Below, piece after piece: positions 51,101-63,110 of a stretch of 64,000 nt of DNA. The DNA comes from Myrica gale (lineage: Eukaryota > Streptophyta > Magnoliopsida > Fagales > Myricaceae), in assembly GCA_963930655.1 (NCBI GenBank), contig OZ005620.1, positions 8,013,001-8,077,000 on the forward strand, in the 5' to 3' direction. How positions within the stretch are numbered: the stretch's first letter is position 1; the number at the start of each line of letters is the position of its first letter. Position numbers and translations under genes: made by a program. The notes beneath the pieces were generated by a model. The model ran no database searches and had not been told where the DNA came from. It saw nothing but the letters and a program-made list of their open reading frames with translations.

Positions 51101-54100
51101 CCAAATTTTGTACTATAAGCTATGTATTATAGGGATTTGCAATCCATTTGACAGGTTAACAAAGTCTAAGCTACCGCCACTAAGCTATTACTTATAAGAG
51201 GTCAAGATAGGAACTTTGATTATCCGAAATTAAGAAATAAAGGAATTTTGATACTCAAAAAATAAAATAAAATAAAATGCACCTCTAGGTAATAATAAAC
51301 TCCATTCCAAAGCTTTGCATCGCATACGGCTAATTGGAATATGGGTAACACAGAACAAACTAGAATCAGCTGATACAATAAAATATTATCAACATGCTCT
51401 TTACTTTTACACACCAGAAATACTATCAACATCTTAATACACCCTACTTATTTTTGTGTGCGCATTTGGCATTATCTCTATTTTCTCTTTTTTTTTTGTA
51501 AATTGCTCTCTGCAGGGAACTTCAGAAATTTATGTGCAAGACCTCAACTTGTATAGGGGAAAAGACTCGAAGGGCCTCATCAGATCAGAAGCGGATTATG
51601 ACTTATAATCCCACTTCCCATTCTGCAAGCGTTGGAATTGAGCAATAATCATGATTCTGGGTTTCAATGATACTTCATTGAATTATTAAATTGAGATCAT
51701 AAGGTTTAATACTGTAAAATTCACGCACATGAACAGGGGAAAACAACTTCCTGAGATAATTGGATTCACAGAATTCAAATAGACAACAATGTTATAGACC
51801 TATTTGAGAGCAATTACTGGCTTCATATCTTCATATAACCCTTGTGATTGACAGTGAACTGTGACGTACCAAAGACATCTTGCCTTCCCTGGTAAATTGA
51901 AAAGTGGGAAGGGGGGGGGGGATGAGAAATCTACTGACATGTTAGGACTATATTTTCCAAGTTGAAAACTATGACTTAAGTCTCACAACGTTCAGGTGTC
52001 ATTGGCACAAGCCTTCGAAGTGCGAACTTCAATTTGACACATCTTATTGCAAGTAATACTACTAAAGGGATACATTTTATTAAGATTGGTTCATTATTAG
52101 GTAATTGAATTAAAATTACTTTTAAGGAGCTCTAACTATAATTTTGAATGGTACTTTTGGGAGTTTGATCCAGGGTTTGTTTTCTTTCCTTCCAATAGCC
52201 TCCCCTTTCTTTGGAGTATAGCACAAATGTTCCCAATGTTTTCTTCTGTCCTTAAAAAAAGCCAGAAAGAGGAGGCCTTTTTATCTATAACTGTAGTGAC
52301 TTGTGGTTAAATTTGAAGCATCAATAATAAAAAAATCCAACCTGGTACATGCCTCCATGAAGGAGATGATGACAATATGCCTGACACCAAAAAGCATAGA
52401 CTTATTAGGAGTCCCACATGAAACTTCCGCCTACCAAATACCAAAACAAGAACATCCCCAAGTGATGAGTTAAATCCTTTAGTTAGAAGACTTCTTACAA
52501 ATTCTACGCTCTAGAAAACCTTTGCATGAGGTTCCCAAAGATAGGGATACTTGCAAGTTACAATGCTCAAGTTTTAAACAAAAGAATATATGTTGTTTCC
52601 AAGAAGTCTATCTAAAAGATGAGGTCATCCGTATGCAATTTCCTACTTTCAGTCAGGGAATTGTCTGATTTTGTAGGGAATAGTAGGATGGGAGAAGGAC
52701 GTTAAGATTGTCAATTAAAGTGCAACACGATTTAGCTCATTTAGAATGCTCGTGCAATCCATAAGATTGAATCCCTAAAAGAACCTACAGGAAACTAAGG
52801 ACAAAACCTTTCTTTCTGCAATGTAGACTTCTCCTTTAAGACTGAACCAAGCTCTCTGAAAGCAAACTGTTCAGAATAAAAAGTGTATTTTTCACTAACA
52901 CACTACAAAATCCCTTCTACGCCACCGAGTTTCAAACTATACAATCATTTGAAGACTTTTCCTTCATACCTCTTTAGGAACAATTTTACAAAATACAAAA
53001 TTTACATAAGCAATTCCCAAATACATAACAAAACAACTCCTTATTTCGAAGCAAAACAACTCTAATATATGAGTCATATATAGATAAAACAATGGAAATT
53101 AATTACCTAGATGCTTTCTGAAATTCGGATAAAAAGGCGAAAAATTCTCCAGGAGAACTTCTACCTCCTTGCTGCCTACAATATGATAAGTACTCCATTG
53201 CCTGAATCAGTAAATCAGACAAACCAAATGGACTTTAGTATAACTGCCTAAACTAGAATACACCACTTAAAACCAAAACAAGTCAAATTCAATTTAGAAC
53301 ACAAATGAAGGCAAAGTCAAGAACAAAGAAGGAACGACATCACCCAGAAGTCCAAGGGTTTAATACCTCATCGAGAATGGCATTGAGAAGTCATAGATAT
53401 AAGGTTAAAAGGATGAAACAACAACAACACAGACTAGGTCAAGAGGATAAAAATTCCTAACGCTTGGGAATCACAAAATTTTAATAAATCCAAACTTCAG
53501 CTATGAGAAAGTAATATTTTTTTCCCCTTTTACTCTTCTGCTCATTACAGCTACAAGAAAGTCAGGGATTCTAGAAGATAGCCCAAAAGACATTTGCCTA
53601 GAATTTCAAATTGTAACACACAGCAAATCAACAAGCCTAAGGGGTCAAATGGTGCGCCTTACCTAATGAATTACATCAATAACAGACTTTTGAGAGAAAA
53701 AGGTTGGTTGGCTTAATTTCACCAAAAAAAACAAGAAAAGAAAAGTAAGAAAGAAAAGGTTAGTTTTTTTTATAAGTAACGTTAGTTGGATAAATCAATT
53801 CCAATAATGAAACTAATTTTAATGCAAGAACTGATGCTTGCAAACTAGAAACAATGATTAACATGAAAACAAAACACGAGAAGATAATATCAAAGATATA
53901 CCTGCCTGTAACCGATTGCTCGAGTGGCAGAGTTTGAATTGGGTAGAAGACCTGTATCAAGAAGCCATCTGGCCTCAGACAGTATCCCATCGCTTCCTAC
54001 AGGGAAAAGCAACCATTTGAAATGAGTAGAAAGAAAGAGCCAAACTATAGAGTACAAAGCTAAAATATCAAGAAAGAGATTTAGAAGTTGTAGCTAATCA

Positions 54101-57100
54101 AGGTATTTCTAACACATTCATATGAGAAAAATGATTCATATATAGTTCTGATTTGGATTCCTCAAGGAGCCAAGGATAACCAAACATAATAAACAATAGA
54201 GTGGAAGGGTATCCAAGACTGCACAGGTTATACACTTCCCGGAGCAGTAAATGAGATACTACCTTTATCCAAGCCAACTCCCATCCTGATATTACAAAGT
54301 CCAAAATCACAAAAGCAAACAACTACTTTTTTCTTTCAGGCTAACTTATCAAGTAAACCAACCACTTGGAACTGCAACTCCAAATAGAATTGATATAAGT
54401 CTTAGCCCGCTTTTCTCCTCTCATTTACTTTTCCCTTTTGCTAGGGGAAAAGGTATAAAACCTATAATCTTATTGAGAAGTTCCTAGTCAACGTTTGGAA
54501 AAGAAGCCAATTACATAATTACATGGTTTAGATCCCATGCTCCACACTACTTGCCAAAAATAGTGATATATGAAACCTAACAAGACCTAAAGATGCATAA
54601 GAAGAGATTAGATGTCAAGATTAGAAAAAAAGTAACAAAATATATTTTGTCCAGATAGCAGAGTGACACTTGAAGCATTCTTGACCAGTCCTAGGTGGTT
54701 TTCGGTTTTTTTTTTTTTTTTTTTTGCTTTTGTTCATGGGACACTAGAGATATGTTACAGTCCATTGAAAGTATATGGTATCCATACTTACACATTAAGC
54801 CAATCTCAAGAAACACTCATATTTTAATATGACTTGCTATTCTCATTTGTTTCAAAGGACAGGCCTAATATCAACTTGCCCACATAAGCCCAAAAGGAGA
54901 GAGATTAAAAGGGATAGGCCTTTATTATCAGGCAAGCCCAACACGTGTTCAATCAGTACTTTGGGTAGCCCTGAACCTAAAAATCACATATAAGTTGTTT
55001 TTGTTTTGTCTTCTTTTCTTCTTTTTTCTGTTTGGGGGGGGGGGGGGGGGGCTGTCAATGGAGATATAACAGAATCACCTTTTAACAACAACAAAAAAAC
55101 TCATCCCAATCACATATGGTAGATGACTTGCAGTGTACTTCTGAGAATTAGAGATTTTCAAGTGGCGGGAAAGTAACAACATAGAGATGCTTCCATAGCA
55201 CGATCTACCTGAAAGCATATCTTCACACCGGTAGTCAATTAGTTTATAGAGATCAACTCTTCGGCTAGAGAGGAAAAAACAAACAAACTCATAGTCCAAA
55301 TCCTTCAAGTTTTTAATCTCCGGTGCATCAGCGGACAAGTTGGTATCATGAGAGCTGTCTGCTACATCACCACCTTGTTCCCTGAAAGAATCATATGGTA
55401 CCCGAAAAGCAGATGGAGGTGATCCACTAGACTGCCATTCCAAAGGAAATATTGATAAACAGTAAACACAGGTACTGACAAAATATGCCCCAACTATTTA
55501 CAAATCCAGTAAAAGCATATTCTTAGGAGTGAAAGGTTAATCCTTGTACAATTGCATCACTATTGATCAAACCAAAGCTTAAATGCTACAACGAAATAAA
55601 TCTTCTGTATAAAAAAAATAAAAATAAAAAACCATACTTCTGTGGCTTTTGTGGCAGTAAAATATCAGTATCCATGAATAAAAAAGCGTATCTTTGTATT
55701 TATGTGAGAGAATCTGAGAGGCGATCCAATGTCTACAAACAAAACAAGAAAGCATCCCAATCTAACCTTGATAATCTCAAGGCTACGTCGCAACCGATAC
55801 CAATCATTCACAGCCAAAAATTGGGCCTTTGGATCGCCGGCATTAACCACTAACTGAACAGCTGCATCCCAGTCTTCATCTCTCTGTAAATCCGCTAAGT
55901 CTAAATATACTTGAGAGGCAATCTCATGAGTGGCTTTTGGAACATCAGGCTTCCCATACATGAACCTTATATTGAACCAAAACGAATAGCATTTAGATGC
56001 CATAAAGTTGGTAAGACTATGTAAGGCTACATCCAACATCATGAAACATTGTATAGAAACCAACGCACAAAATTATGTTGATATTCACATGACAAAAAAT
56101 TCGTGTAATAATATAATTGTGTCAATAACCTTTGTAAGTTGTTGCGAGATATTAACATAATTACCAAGCAAGAAGAGTTAAAACAATTTTTTTCTTCTCC
56201 AGTGGTAAGTTTCCTAGTGAGTCTTGAACCAAGACCTCACCTCTGTTAAACGCTTACAGAGAAGGATGTGCCATTTGAGAAAAAGCATATTGGTAATTTT
56301 AGAATTATCAATTTCCTTAGTAACTGGAGAGACAAAATTGTATTTTCTTCCTATCGACTAACAGCTACCTAGGGTAGCTAAAGGCTATGATGTTACAGAT
56401 AACGTTAATGTGCTGAACTTGCAAATTAGTAAGCCATGTTGACCAGTTTGATTCTTGTTCATCTTTTGACCATCAGCCTTGTTATGCCATGATGTTTGGA
56501 TAGCTTCCCTTTGCCTCCACTGTAACATGCATTTCTAACTGATGTTTTATATGGCAGGCTGCTAAGAAATACCAGGTTGGTTTGAGGGCAGAAAAGACAG
56601 CACAGAGAACGAAATTTTTCTCCACATGTATTGCAGGGGATACAACAAATACGGACTAAACAGCGACAATAAAAATATTTCTCACTCTTAAATTGTCAAA
56701 AAAAAAAAATACAAGGAAAAAGTACTCTATTGCTTCCAATGGATTATCAAATATATAAATACCCACACAACCCTCTGACTCCACCACAGATATTTGAGAT
56801 TTTGTCATCAATTTCAAACAAGTTATTCAGAGGTGCCAAGATCAGATCAAAAACATAGGACAAAGCCCCTTCCAATTGTTATTAATTTATAGCGGATAGA
56901 ATGTCACCTTCAAGAGACACTTAGTGCAAATCCATTTACACTTTATGGCAAAACGGAAGAAATTTTCACAAAGATCATTCCAGAAAAGGATACATGGGAA
57001 CATACCACCGCAAGTACAATCCAGTCCCACCAGCAACAATTGGAACACGGCCACTGTCAAGAATACATCTTGTAGCCTGCCTTGCATCTTCATAGAATTG

Positions 57101-58817
57101 CCCAACAGAATACTCTGAAAGAACACCACAGTACATACTAAATAAGGATAACAAATAGTTCAAACACCTAGCAACTAAAAGTCAACATTAGTTATAGGAA
57201 TCTTGTTTGCATCACAGCCTCAGAATCATGCAAGATATGAACATTAACATACAAGCCTACTTGAAAAAAATGGTCCCACTGGTAACATACCTTCCAATGG
57301 GTGCAATATGTCAACAAGATGATGTGGTACCTCCTTAAATAGGGAAAAATTTCAACAACAAAAGAAGAATTATAAGATTATTATTTTCTTGAATAAGGAA
57401 TAACTACACCAAGAAAGAGGAGAAAACTTAAGTACACAGAGAGCACAAATAGAGAAATTGAACAACAGAGAGAAAATGCACAAGTCAAAATCACTTATAA
57501 AATACAATCAACAAGAAGCTCTAGATCCATACATATGAAATTATCTCCGATAATGCTTTCCAAGTACTATCCTGTTTTTGTTCTTGTTTTATTGTTTTAT
57601 TAAAAAAGTGAATAGATGAGCTTGAAGTCTAGCATACCATATTCATCCACCAGAAGCAAACACATTTCCATGTGTGTGCGTGTGCAATGTGAAAACATCA
57701 TAGTCAATGTATGTGTACTACAGTGCATTTTTCATCAAAAGCTAAATTTGATAGTAAAAGCAAATACTAATAATGGTTCATATCTTATTCATGCACCTTT
57801 CTATCAGTTGGAGAAGGTTTTGCAGATCCAACATCAAGACCCTGATACACCTGTAGTACACGCCACAATTAATTAGTCAATTCTGGGCACAATAAATTTT
57901 ACTACCTATTTAAGGAATTGAGAACAGACGTGCCACTTTTGGAAATACAAAATAGATCCCAGTGACACAATGTCAAATTCTTTACTTTAATTCAAGTTCT
58001 TGGCAGCCAAAGTAGCTTTAGCATGCCAAAATAAAGGAGGTAGTATTAATCTCCTTTCCTTTCCTTCGCAGCCAATCGCAGGATTCATCACTCCCAAACT
58101 GTAAATCAAATTCGAGTATGTTTGTTGCACAGGAAATCGAGATTGAAATTGTTAATTCCTGGACACTGTAGCTGTTTGATTGTTCGTTTTGACAAATTGC
58201 CTGGCGTTTATAATTCTATGAGGATCCCACTTCCCATGAAATTTGAGACTTATAACTTCCACCTTTTAAGTAGATGTCTAATTCTGGCTTATCTAACTCT
58301 TGAGAGAATCAATTACGTTAGACTTAATTTAAACTTTTCGCTGAAAAGGAGAAACCCAATTAACTACTCGTCCTCAGCCATTTCTCGGCAACCAAGTAAT
58401 TATTTTTCTTATTTTGTTGTTCACAAGCGAATCAAATATTTCCCTTCTCTTTTTCTTTCCTTTGCTCCCTCTTTGCTTGGAACCAAAACTGGACGCACAA
58501 GGAATTTTTTTATCGACAAGACGTAAAAACAGCAACAATCGGGAAATTTTCTTTTCACAAACCTGGACGGAGTCTGCGCTGATGATTTCGCCGTTGAGCC
58601 GCTTGGCGAGCTCCAATGCAAGCTTGCTCTTCCCTGCGCCGGTGGGCCCAGAGATGACAATGACCTTATCCTTCTTCCGGCCAGAAACAGAGCAGGCCAC
58701 GGAGAAACCGCGCCAGCGTCGCGTGTACCGCTGTGAAGCCACTCGGAGAAGGGGGCTCTCCGGCGAGTACGGAAGGCGTAGGCAACAGGCGCGTAGGCCA
58801 CAAGCTCCACTTAGCAT
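45118..58817 (-). CDS. IPT9: tRNA dimethylallyltransferase, IPT9-type (bacterial-like MiaA class)
   Basis: Eleven exons on the minus strand: 58817-58563, 57850-57797, 57333-57291, 57114-57006, 55965-55767, 55431-55209, 53996-53902, 53201-53107, 50965-50890, 45401-45262, 45181-45118. All introns are GT-AG and all phases fit, giving 450 aa. The P-loop is [20 protein letters not shown] (residues 57-64 GPTGAGKS), followed by [42 protein letters not shown] and GYRQAMEYL. The C-terminus ends [20 protein letters not shown]. The family transfers an isopentenyl group from DMAPP to A37 of UNN-reading tRNAs, a source of cis-zeatin cytokinins. The first ~45 residues are Arg/Ser-rich and could be an organelle-targeting peptide. 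Intron 9 (50889-45402) has swollen to 5.5 kb through LINE insertions. Confidence 0.93.
45546..46663 (-). mobile_element. 5'-truncated L1-type LINE in IPT9 intron 9, with internal deletion
   Basis: The minus strand encodes the C-terminal half of a plant non-LTR reverse transcriptase: [34 protein letters not shown], then [12 protein letters not shown]. It ends in a poly-A tail (poly-T at 45546-45552). Direct repeats TGGAATTGCAGCATT flank it (45531-45545 and 46664-46678; 15 bp, identical). Relative to the other LINE copy in this intron, 62 codons are missing in frame after FPWK (about 45930), removing the Cys/His zf-RVT motif, and one frameshift lies near 46110. It has the same orientation as IPT9. 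Confidence 0.9.
46680..48240. other. IPT9 intron 9, non-coding
   Basis: AT-rich intron sequence; apart from the tail-only LINE insertion at 47708 nothing is recognised. Confidence 0.6.
47708..47727 (+). mobile_element. Tail-only LINE insertion (about 20 bp)
   Basis: TACTTATCAAAAAAAAAAAA is flanked by identical 16-bp repeats AGACTGCCATGACAAA (47692-47707 and 47728-47743). The CTTATCAAAA end matches the tails of the LINEs in this intron. It looks like target-primed reverse transcription that stopped almost immediately. Confidence 0.8.
48283..50705 (+). pseudogene. Non-LTR reverse transcriptase, partial ORF2 with two frameshifts
   Basis: The frame shows [16 protein letters not shown] (RT motif 1), [63 protein letters not shown] and the catalytic [12 protein letters not shown] (Asp-Asp near 49140-49145). 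LGLPLGA and [15 protein letters not shown] follow. The C-terminal zf-RVT part has [19 protein letters not shown] (about 50320-50380). A small deletion near 48480 shifts the frame and the G run at 48617-48630 shifts it back. From 48631 to the stop at 50703 the frame is intact for about 690 codons. The family copies its own RNA at nicked target DNA; this copy lacks the endonuclease and cannot move alone. Confidence 0.92.
48283..50773 (+). mobile_element. L1-type LINE, 5'-truncated, in IPT9 intron 9 (opposite orientation to the gene)
   Basis: A 2.49-kb insertion ending in a short poly-A (50763-50773), flanked by the 13-bp direct repeat TTCCCAACATGCC (48270-48282 and 50774-50786). It begins inside the RT coding region ([17 protein letters not shown]), so the endonuclease and ORF1 are missing. 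Being antisense to the gene, its poly-A signal should not end IPT9 transcripts. Confidence 0.95.
50787..57000. other. IPT9 introns 5-9, non-exonic parts
   Basis: Between the small exons the introns are AT-rich. Notable simple runs are a T run at 54703-54725, a G run near 55035-55051 and a G run at 51911-51921. No further gene or element edges were recognised. Confidence 0.5.
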
Positions 58818-59526
58818 TTTGACTCCACAGAGAGATTTCAGTGGATTACTCTCTCTGTGTAATCGTTTTTGCTGGCCTGTTTCTTATTCCTACTACAAGC
58901 TTTTCGAATAAGGTTTCCGTATGGCTTATGCGACTGCCTAGCTAGAGAGGTTTTCGAGGTCCAAATGAGGTTTTAGAGTTTTCTAGTTCAGATATCTCTG
59001 CACCCAGTATTTGGACGGGGTATAAGTGTTTTAAGGTCCCAGTCATGGGATCCAATTTTCCTTTTTTTTTTTCCCCTTCCCTTCAGAAAAATGTTAATGT
59101 CCATAACAAAACTGAAAAACGCTCACATTGGTGCTTTCCCTTTAATTTGGGTCTGTTCGTTAAAATTGAGAAACTCTAATGTGGAAGAGTAGTCTCCACT
59201 TTCTGCTCTGTGCAAAAACTTCATTGAGCAATTAAAGGTTTTTTTTGCTTTCACCCTTGTGCCCCTTGTGTTTTGGCTTAGAACATGCATACCTCCCATT
59301 AAAATGGACGTTGTAAGCTTTTGTATATTTATAGAACCTCTATGCTGAATCGCTGACTGGTGGGAAGCGGAAGCAGATGGTATATCTAAATAATGCTAGT
59401 GATTTTCTGGTCATTTGAGAATTGGTCGTCCGTTTCCCTTTCCAGAAAATAAAGAATGAGTCAAAAAGAAAAGTGGAACCGGCCAAAGATTAATGATCAA
59501 CAGGCAACAAAAATGAGTCAGCACCG
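58818..59526. other. IPT9 5' flank
   Basis: Contains the presumed promoter and leader of the IPT9-type gene (minus strand). No clear TATA box was chosen; the frames on the plus strand over 58414-58911 are antisense to exon 1. Confidence 0.4.
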
Positions 59527-59736
59527 GTTATTGTGTGAGTGGAGAGTGTGTGAGTACACGGCTGAGATTAAAACAATAGAAAACTAATGGCTGAAACAAT
59601 ACCACATCATTTAATGAAACCGGGTCGGTTTCGCGGGTCGGGTTCATTAATTGACGTGGCATTGTTTCAGTCATTAGATTTCACACAATCTAATCTCAAC
59701 CGTGTACTCACACACACTCTCCACTCACACGATAAC
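59527..59736. mobile_element. Foldback MITE, 210 bp
   Basis: Inverted arms of about 43 bp: GTTATTGTGTGAGTGGAGAG, then TGTGTGAGTACACGGCTGAG, against the inverse of the right end (CTCAACCGTGTACTCACACA...CACGATAAC). Inner parts (GGCTGAAACAATACCAC and GTGGCATTGTTTCAGTCATTAG) also pair. No coding capacity; target duplication not clear. Confidence 0.75.
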
Positions 59737-60292
59737 TTTTGCCGAAATGAGTCATATGGAACAAAAATGGCAAAAATCAATCAACCATGACCACCTTACG
59801 TGAGCCCTTTTCTGCTTGAACTGAATAAGAAAACACAGTTGTTTCAATAAGGCCAAGGGGTGCCTATAATGGTGCCCTGTGGGACTCCTCGCGCTGCCAA
59901 GAACGGGAGGTGGTGATACCCTATTAACCGATACCTAAAACACTGTCACTACTAGAAAATTGACTTTTAGTGACGAAATTTTCGGTGAAGAAATGCTATT
60001 TTTGTCACTAAAAAATGGTTTTTCGTGACGAAAATTATTTTCATCACTAAAAGTCTTATTTGTGACGAAATAACAATGTTGTCACAAAAAGTTACTTTTT
60101 TGGTGACGAAAAGTTTCGTCACACGCCGATCGATCGGTACTTTTGTGACGAAATGCTCCATCACTAAATGCAAAGAGTTTTGGTGAGGAAATTATGTCGT
60201 CACTCCTACTGATCGATTGTTGTTTATATACCGATCGATCGGTTATCAATAAACACGTGACTTTGAAAAACGATCGATCGTTTATCATAAGT

Positions 60293-60968
60293 GATCCATC
60301 GCTACGATATGACGATCGATCGACATGTGTCATAGAAGATCTTTCTAAATTTTAAGATAACCGATCGATCGGTGCTTTAGGTGATCGATCGTTTAAGTAC
60401 GATGTCGTTTAAATATTTCTAATCTATCGATCGATCGTTTGTATTGAAGTGATCGATCATCAAGGTCGTCATCGTTTTGTCTTATGCATAACGATCGATC
60501 AGTAAAGGCACAATAAGCGATCCATCGCTAGATATGACGATCGATCGGCATGCGTCATAGAAGATCTTTCTAAAGTTTAAGATAACCGATCGATCGGTGT
60601 TTTAGGTGATCGATCGTTTAAGTACGATGTCGTTTAGATATTTCTAATCTATCGATTGATCGTTTGTATTGAAGTGATCAATCATCAAGACCGTCGTCGT
60701 TTTGTCTTATGTCTAACGATCGATCGGTAAAGGCACAATAACCGATCCATCGCTACGATATGACGATTGATCGGCATGCGTTATAGAAGATTTTTCTAAA
60801 TTTTAAGATAACCGATCGATCGGTGCTTCAGGTGATCGATCGTTTAAGTACGATGTCGTTTAGATATTTCTAATCTATCGATCGATCGTTTGTATTGAAG
60901 TGATCGATCATCAAGGCCGTCGTCGTTTTTTCTTATGCATAACGATTGATCGGTAAAGGCACATTGAT
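60293..60968. repeat. Three ~225-bp tandem units in the CACTA-like element
   Basis: GATCCATCGCTACGATATGA (or a one-base variant) starts units at 60293, 60519 and 60744. Each unit carries four or five CGATCGATCG-type sites at the same offsets and a common phrase AAGTACGATGTCGTTTA. Confidence 0.88.
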
Positions 60969-62099
60969 CGATCGTTAAGATGCGTCGTTTTCGTTAGACG
61001 AAGCGATCGATCGGTTCACACGGTGTCGTTTTAAATGCAAAAGACGATCGATCGGTTAACATTGACGATCGATCGATACGTAAATTTCATGATTAAACAT
61101 TTGTGATTGAATAATATGAGCTTAAATAATTAGAAATACAAAATATATATTAACAAAGTACGTTAGGATATGTTTAGATTACATAACAACAAATAAAGTA
61201 TACTTCATTAATATTTAGGAAAGCATGTACAATTTGTACGTGTTACATCAAATAAACATTTTGTAAGAGTTAGTATGAGCAATGTACTAAGATGTCATAA
61301 ACTAGTGATATAAAGCTTATTTAACACATGATTATAAGTTATTAGTATGATATATGTATTAAAATGACATTTTAAGTAAAATAATTTTAATAATTATTTC
61401 ATTTGTTAGGTTAAAAATCGTTTTTTCAATAATTACGTTTAACGATCGATCGGTATGTCACCGAATGATCGGTAAAGGACGGTGTCGTTTAATGGTTTGA
61501 GACCGATCGATCATATATTAATACCGATCGATCGCTCACGCCCATTGTCGTTTTGAATTCATTTCTCGATCGATCGTAGAAATAGCGATCGATCGTTTGA
61601 AAACTTAGCGGGAATTTTAAAGCTGACAAGGCGATCGATCGGTAGGACTACCGATCAATCGGTGTTTATTGTGCTTGAAATGCCCAAATGCTCTAAGGCC
61701 GTGGGTGAAGTGAATATACTCTACATACATTACGATTTATGAACGATTTGGTTGGTTATTTGATGATTTTTTTGATTTGGGTATTTGTGGGTATTGTGGA
61801 TATAATTTGTGATGATTAGAGCTTATTAGGATGTTCTTAATATGTACATTGCAATGGGTATTGAATGAGGATGATTTGAGAGTGATTTGGGCGTGGATTT
61901 GAGTGTGTGGGGAAGGTTTGCATGGTTTTATCGATCTGGGTAATTGACGATCGATCGTCAATAAGTGACGATCGATCGTCTGTTAGATGGTATACAACCG
62001 ATCGATCGTTGTATTTTAAACGATCGATCGTCTTCTAGATGGTTGTCTCACGATCGATTGTCATATTTTTACCGATCGATCGGTGTTTCACGCAAGTTT

Positions 62100-63110
62100 T
62101 GTTGCAAATTATTGATAATGTGTAGCATTTATATTTATTTAGATATTTGATTATTGAAGTGCTTGAGTTCAGAAAATAAGAATGATGTAAGATCTCTCCT
62201 TATGTTGTTCATAATTTTTCTCATATATTGCTCTGATAATGTGGATGAGTACAGGTTTGTTTGTCTGATGTAAATTGTATTTTTTTTTGTACTCATTGGA
62301 AATACCAGGAAGGGAATTTCCTATGCCCCCTGAATTTTGCAGTTGGAAATCACATGCAAATGTGATTGTACATCTAACCCTGTAGGTAAGTATATACAAT
62401 TAATAGCTTACGCTCATGCAAGGGTGTAACAGTTTGGCTCACCAGCTTTTGGAACACCGATTTGTCAAATTTTATGTTCTCGCTCCATTTGTTTATTTTT
62501 TTTCTTTCTACAATTTTGATAGAAGACATCACAACATGATTGCATAAACTAACTGGAGGAGAATGAATATTTCTTCAGATTCTCAAACAAGAAGAGAATC
62601 AAATGGCAACATCTCCTTCCAACGGACTGAAGCGAATATTTTCATATATTGTCGGATCAGTGAAGCAGTAGAACTAGATCTTATGCATTTAGATATTAAT
62701 TTTAATTTTTTCTAACAATTTGGAGTTTTCAATGCAGTTCCTACAGCCTGGGCGTCATGTTCGCTGGTATGGGTAAAAAAATTTGTCCAGCACCTCAGCT
62801 CTTTTACCAATGCATAAGGACAACCAATTTTGTTTTCCTACTATTGTCTTGTGCTTTTTTCCATCAGGGAAGAAGCTAGGAATTAGCTCTTGGGTTCACT
62901 TGCATGAAAAGGGAGCAAGAGGAGCGCATGCGAGTGGAGCACGAGGAGCACATGTGATTGTGTATTATTACGAGTTATTTTTTTATTTAATTGCGGATTA
63001 CTATTTGTTACCATTAATGTGCATTAATATGAGTATTGTATTTTTATTATAGTACTATCTGTTATATAAATTTTTTTTATTATTATTGTTTTTCAAAAAT
63101 CCAAATTATG
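62100..63110. other. Unique core of the CACTA-like element, possibly acquired DNA
   Basis: This stretch has no CGATCG motifs and differs in composition. It contains exon-like pieces with splice-like edges: about 62300-62390 (EIPGREFPMPPEFCSWKSHA, then GTAAGT), about 62563-62690 (MNISSDSQTRRESNGNISFQ) and, after TTTCAATGCAG, a block at 62737-62780. I recognise no family. Captured host sequence or the remains of the element's own gene are both possible. Confidence 0.25.

Noticed and set aside
54703-54725. Long T run as a possible LINE tail
   Set aside because: No flanking direct repeat or LINE sequence was seen next to it; treated as a simple run.
58414-58911. 165-codon plus-strand frame at the IPT9 start
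   Set aside because: It is antisense to IPT9 exon 1 with no recognisable domain.
60127-61640. Regularly repeated short palindromes that could look like a CRISPR array
   Set aside because: Spacing is irregular, repeats are 10-14 bp palindromes, there is no cas context, and the DNA is plant nuclear within CACTA-like ends.
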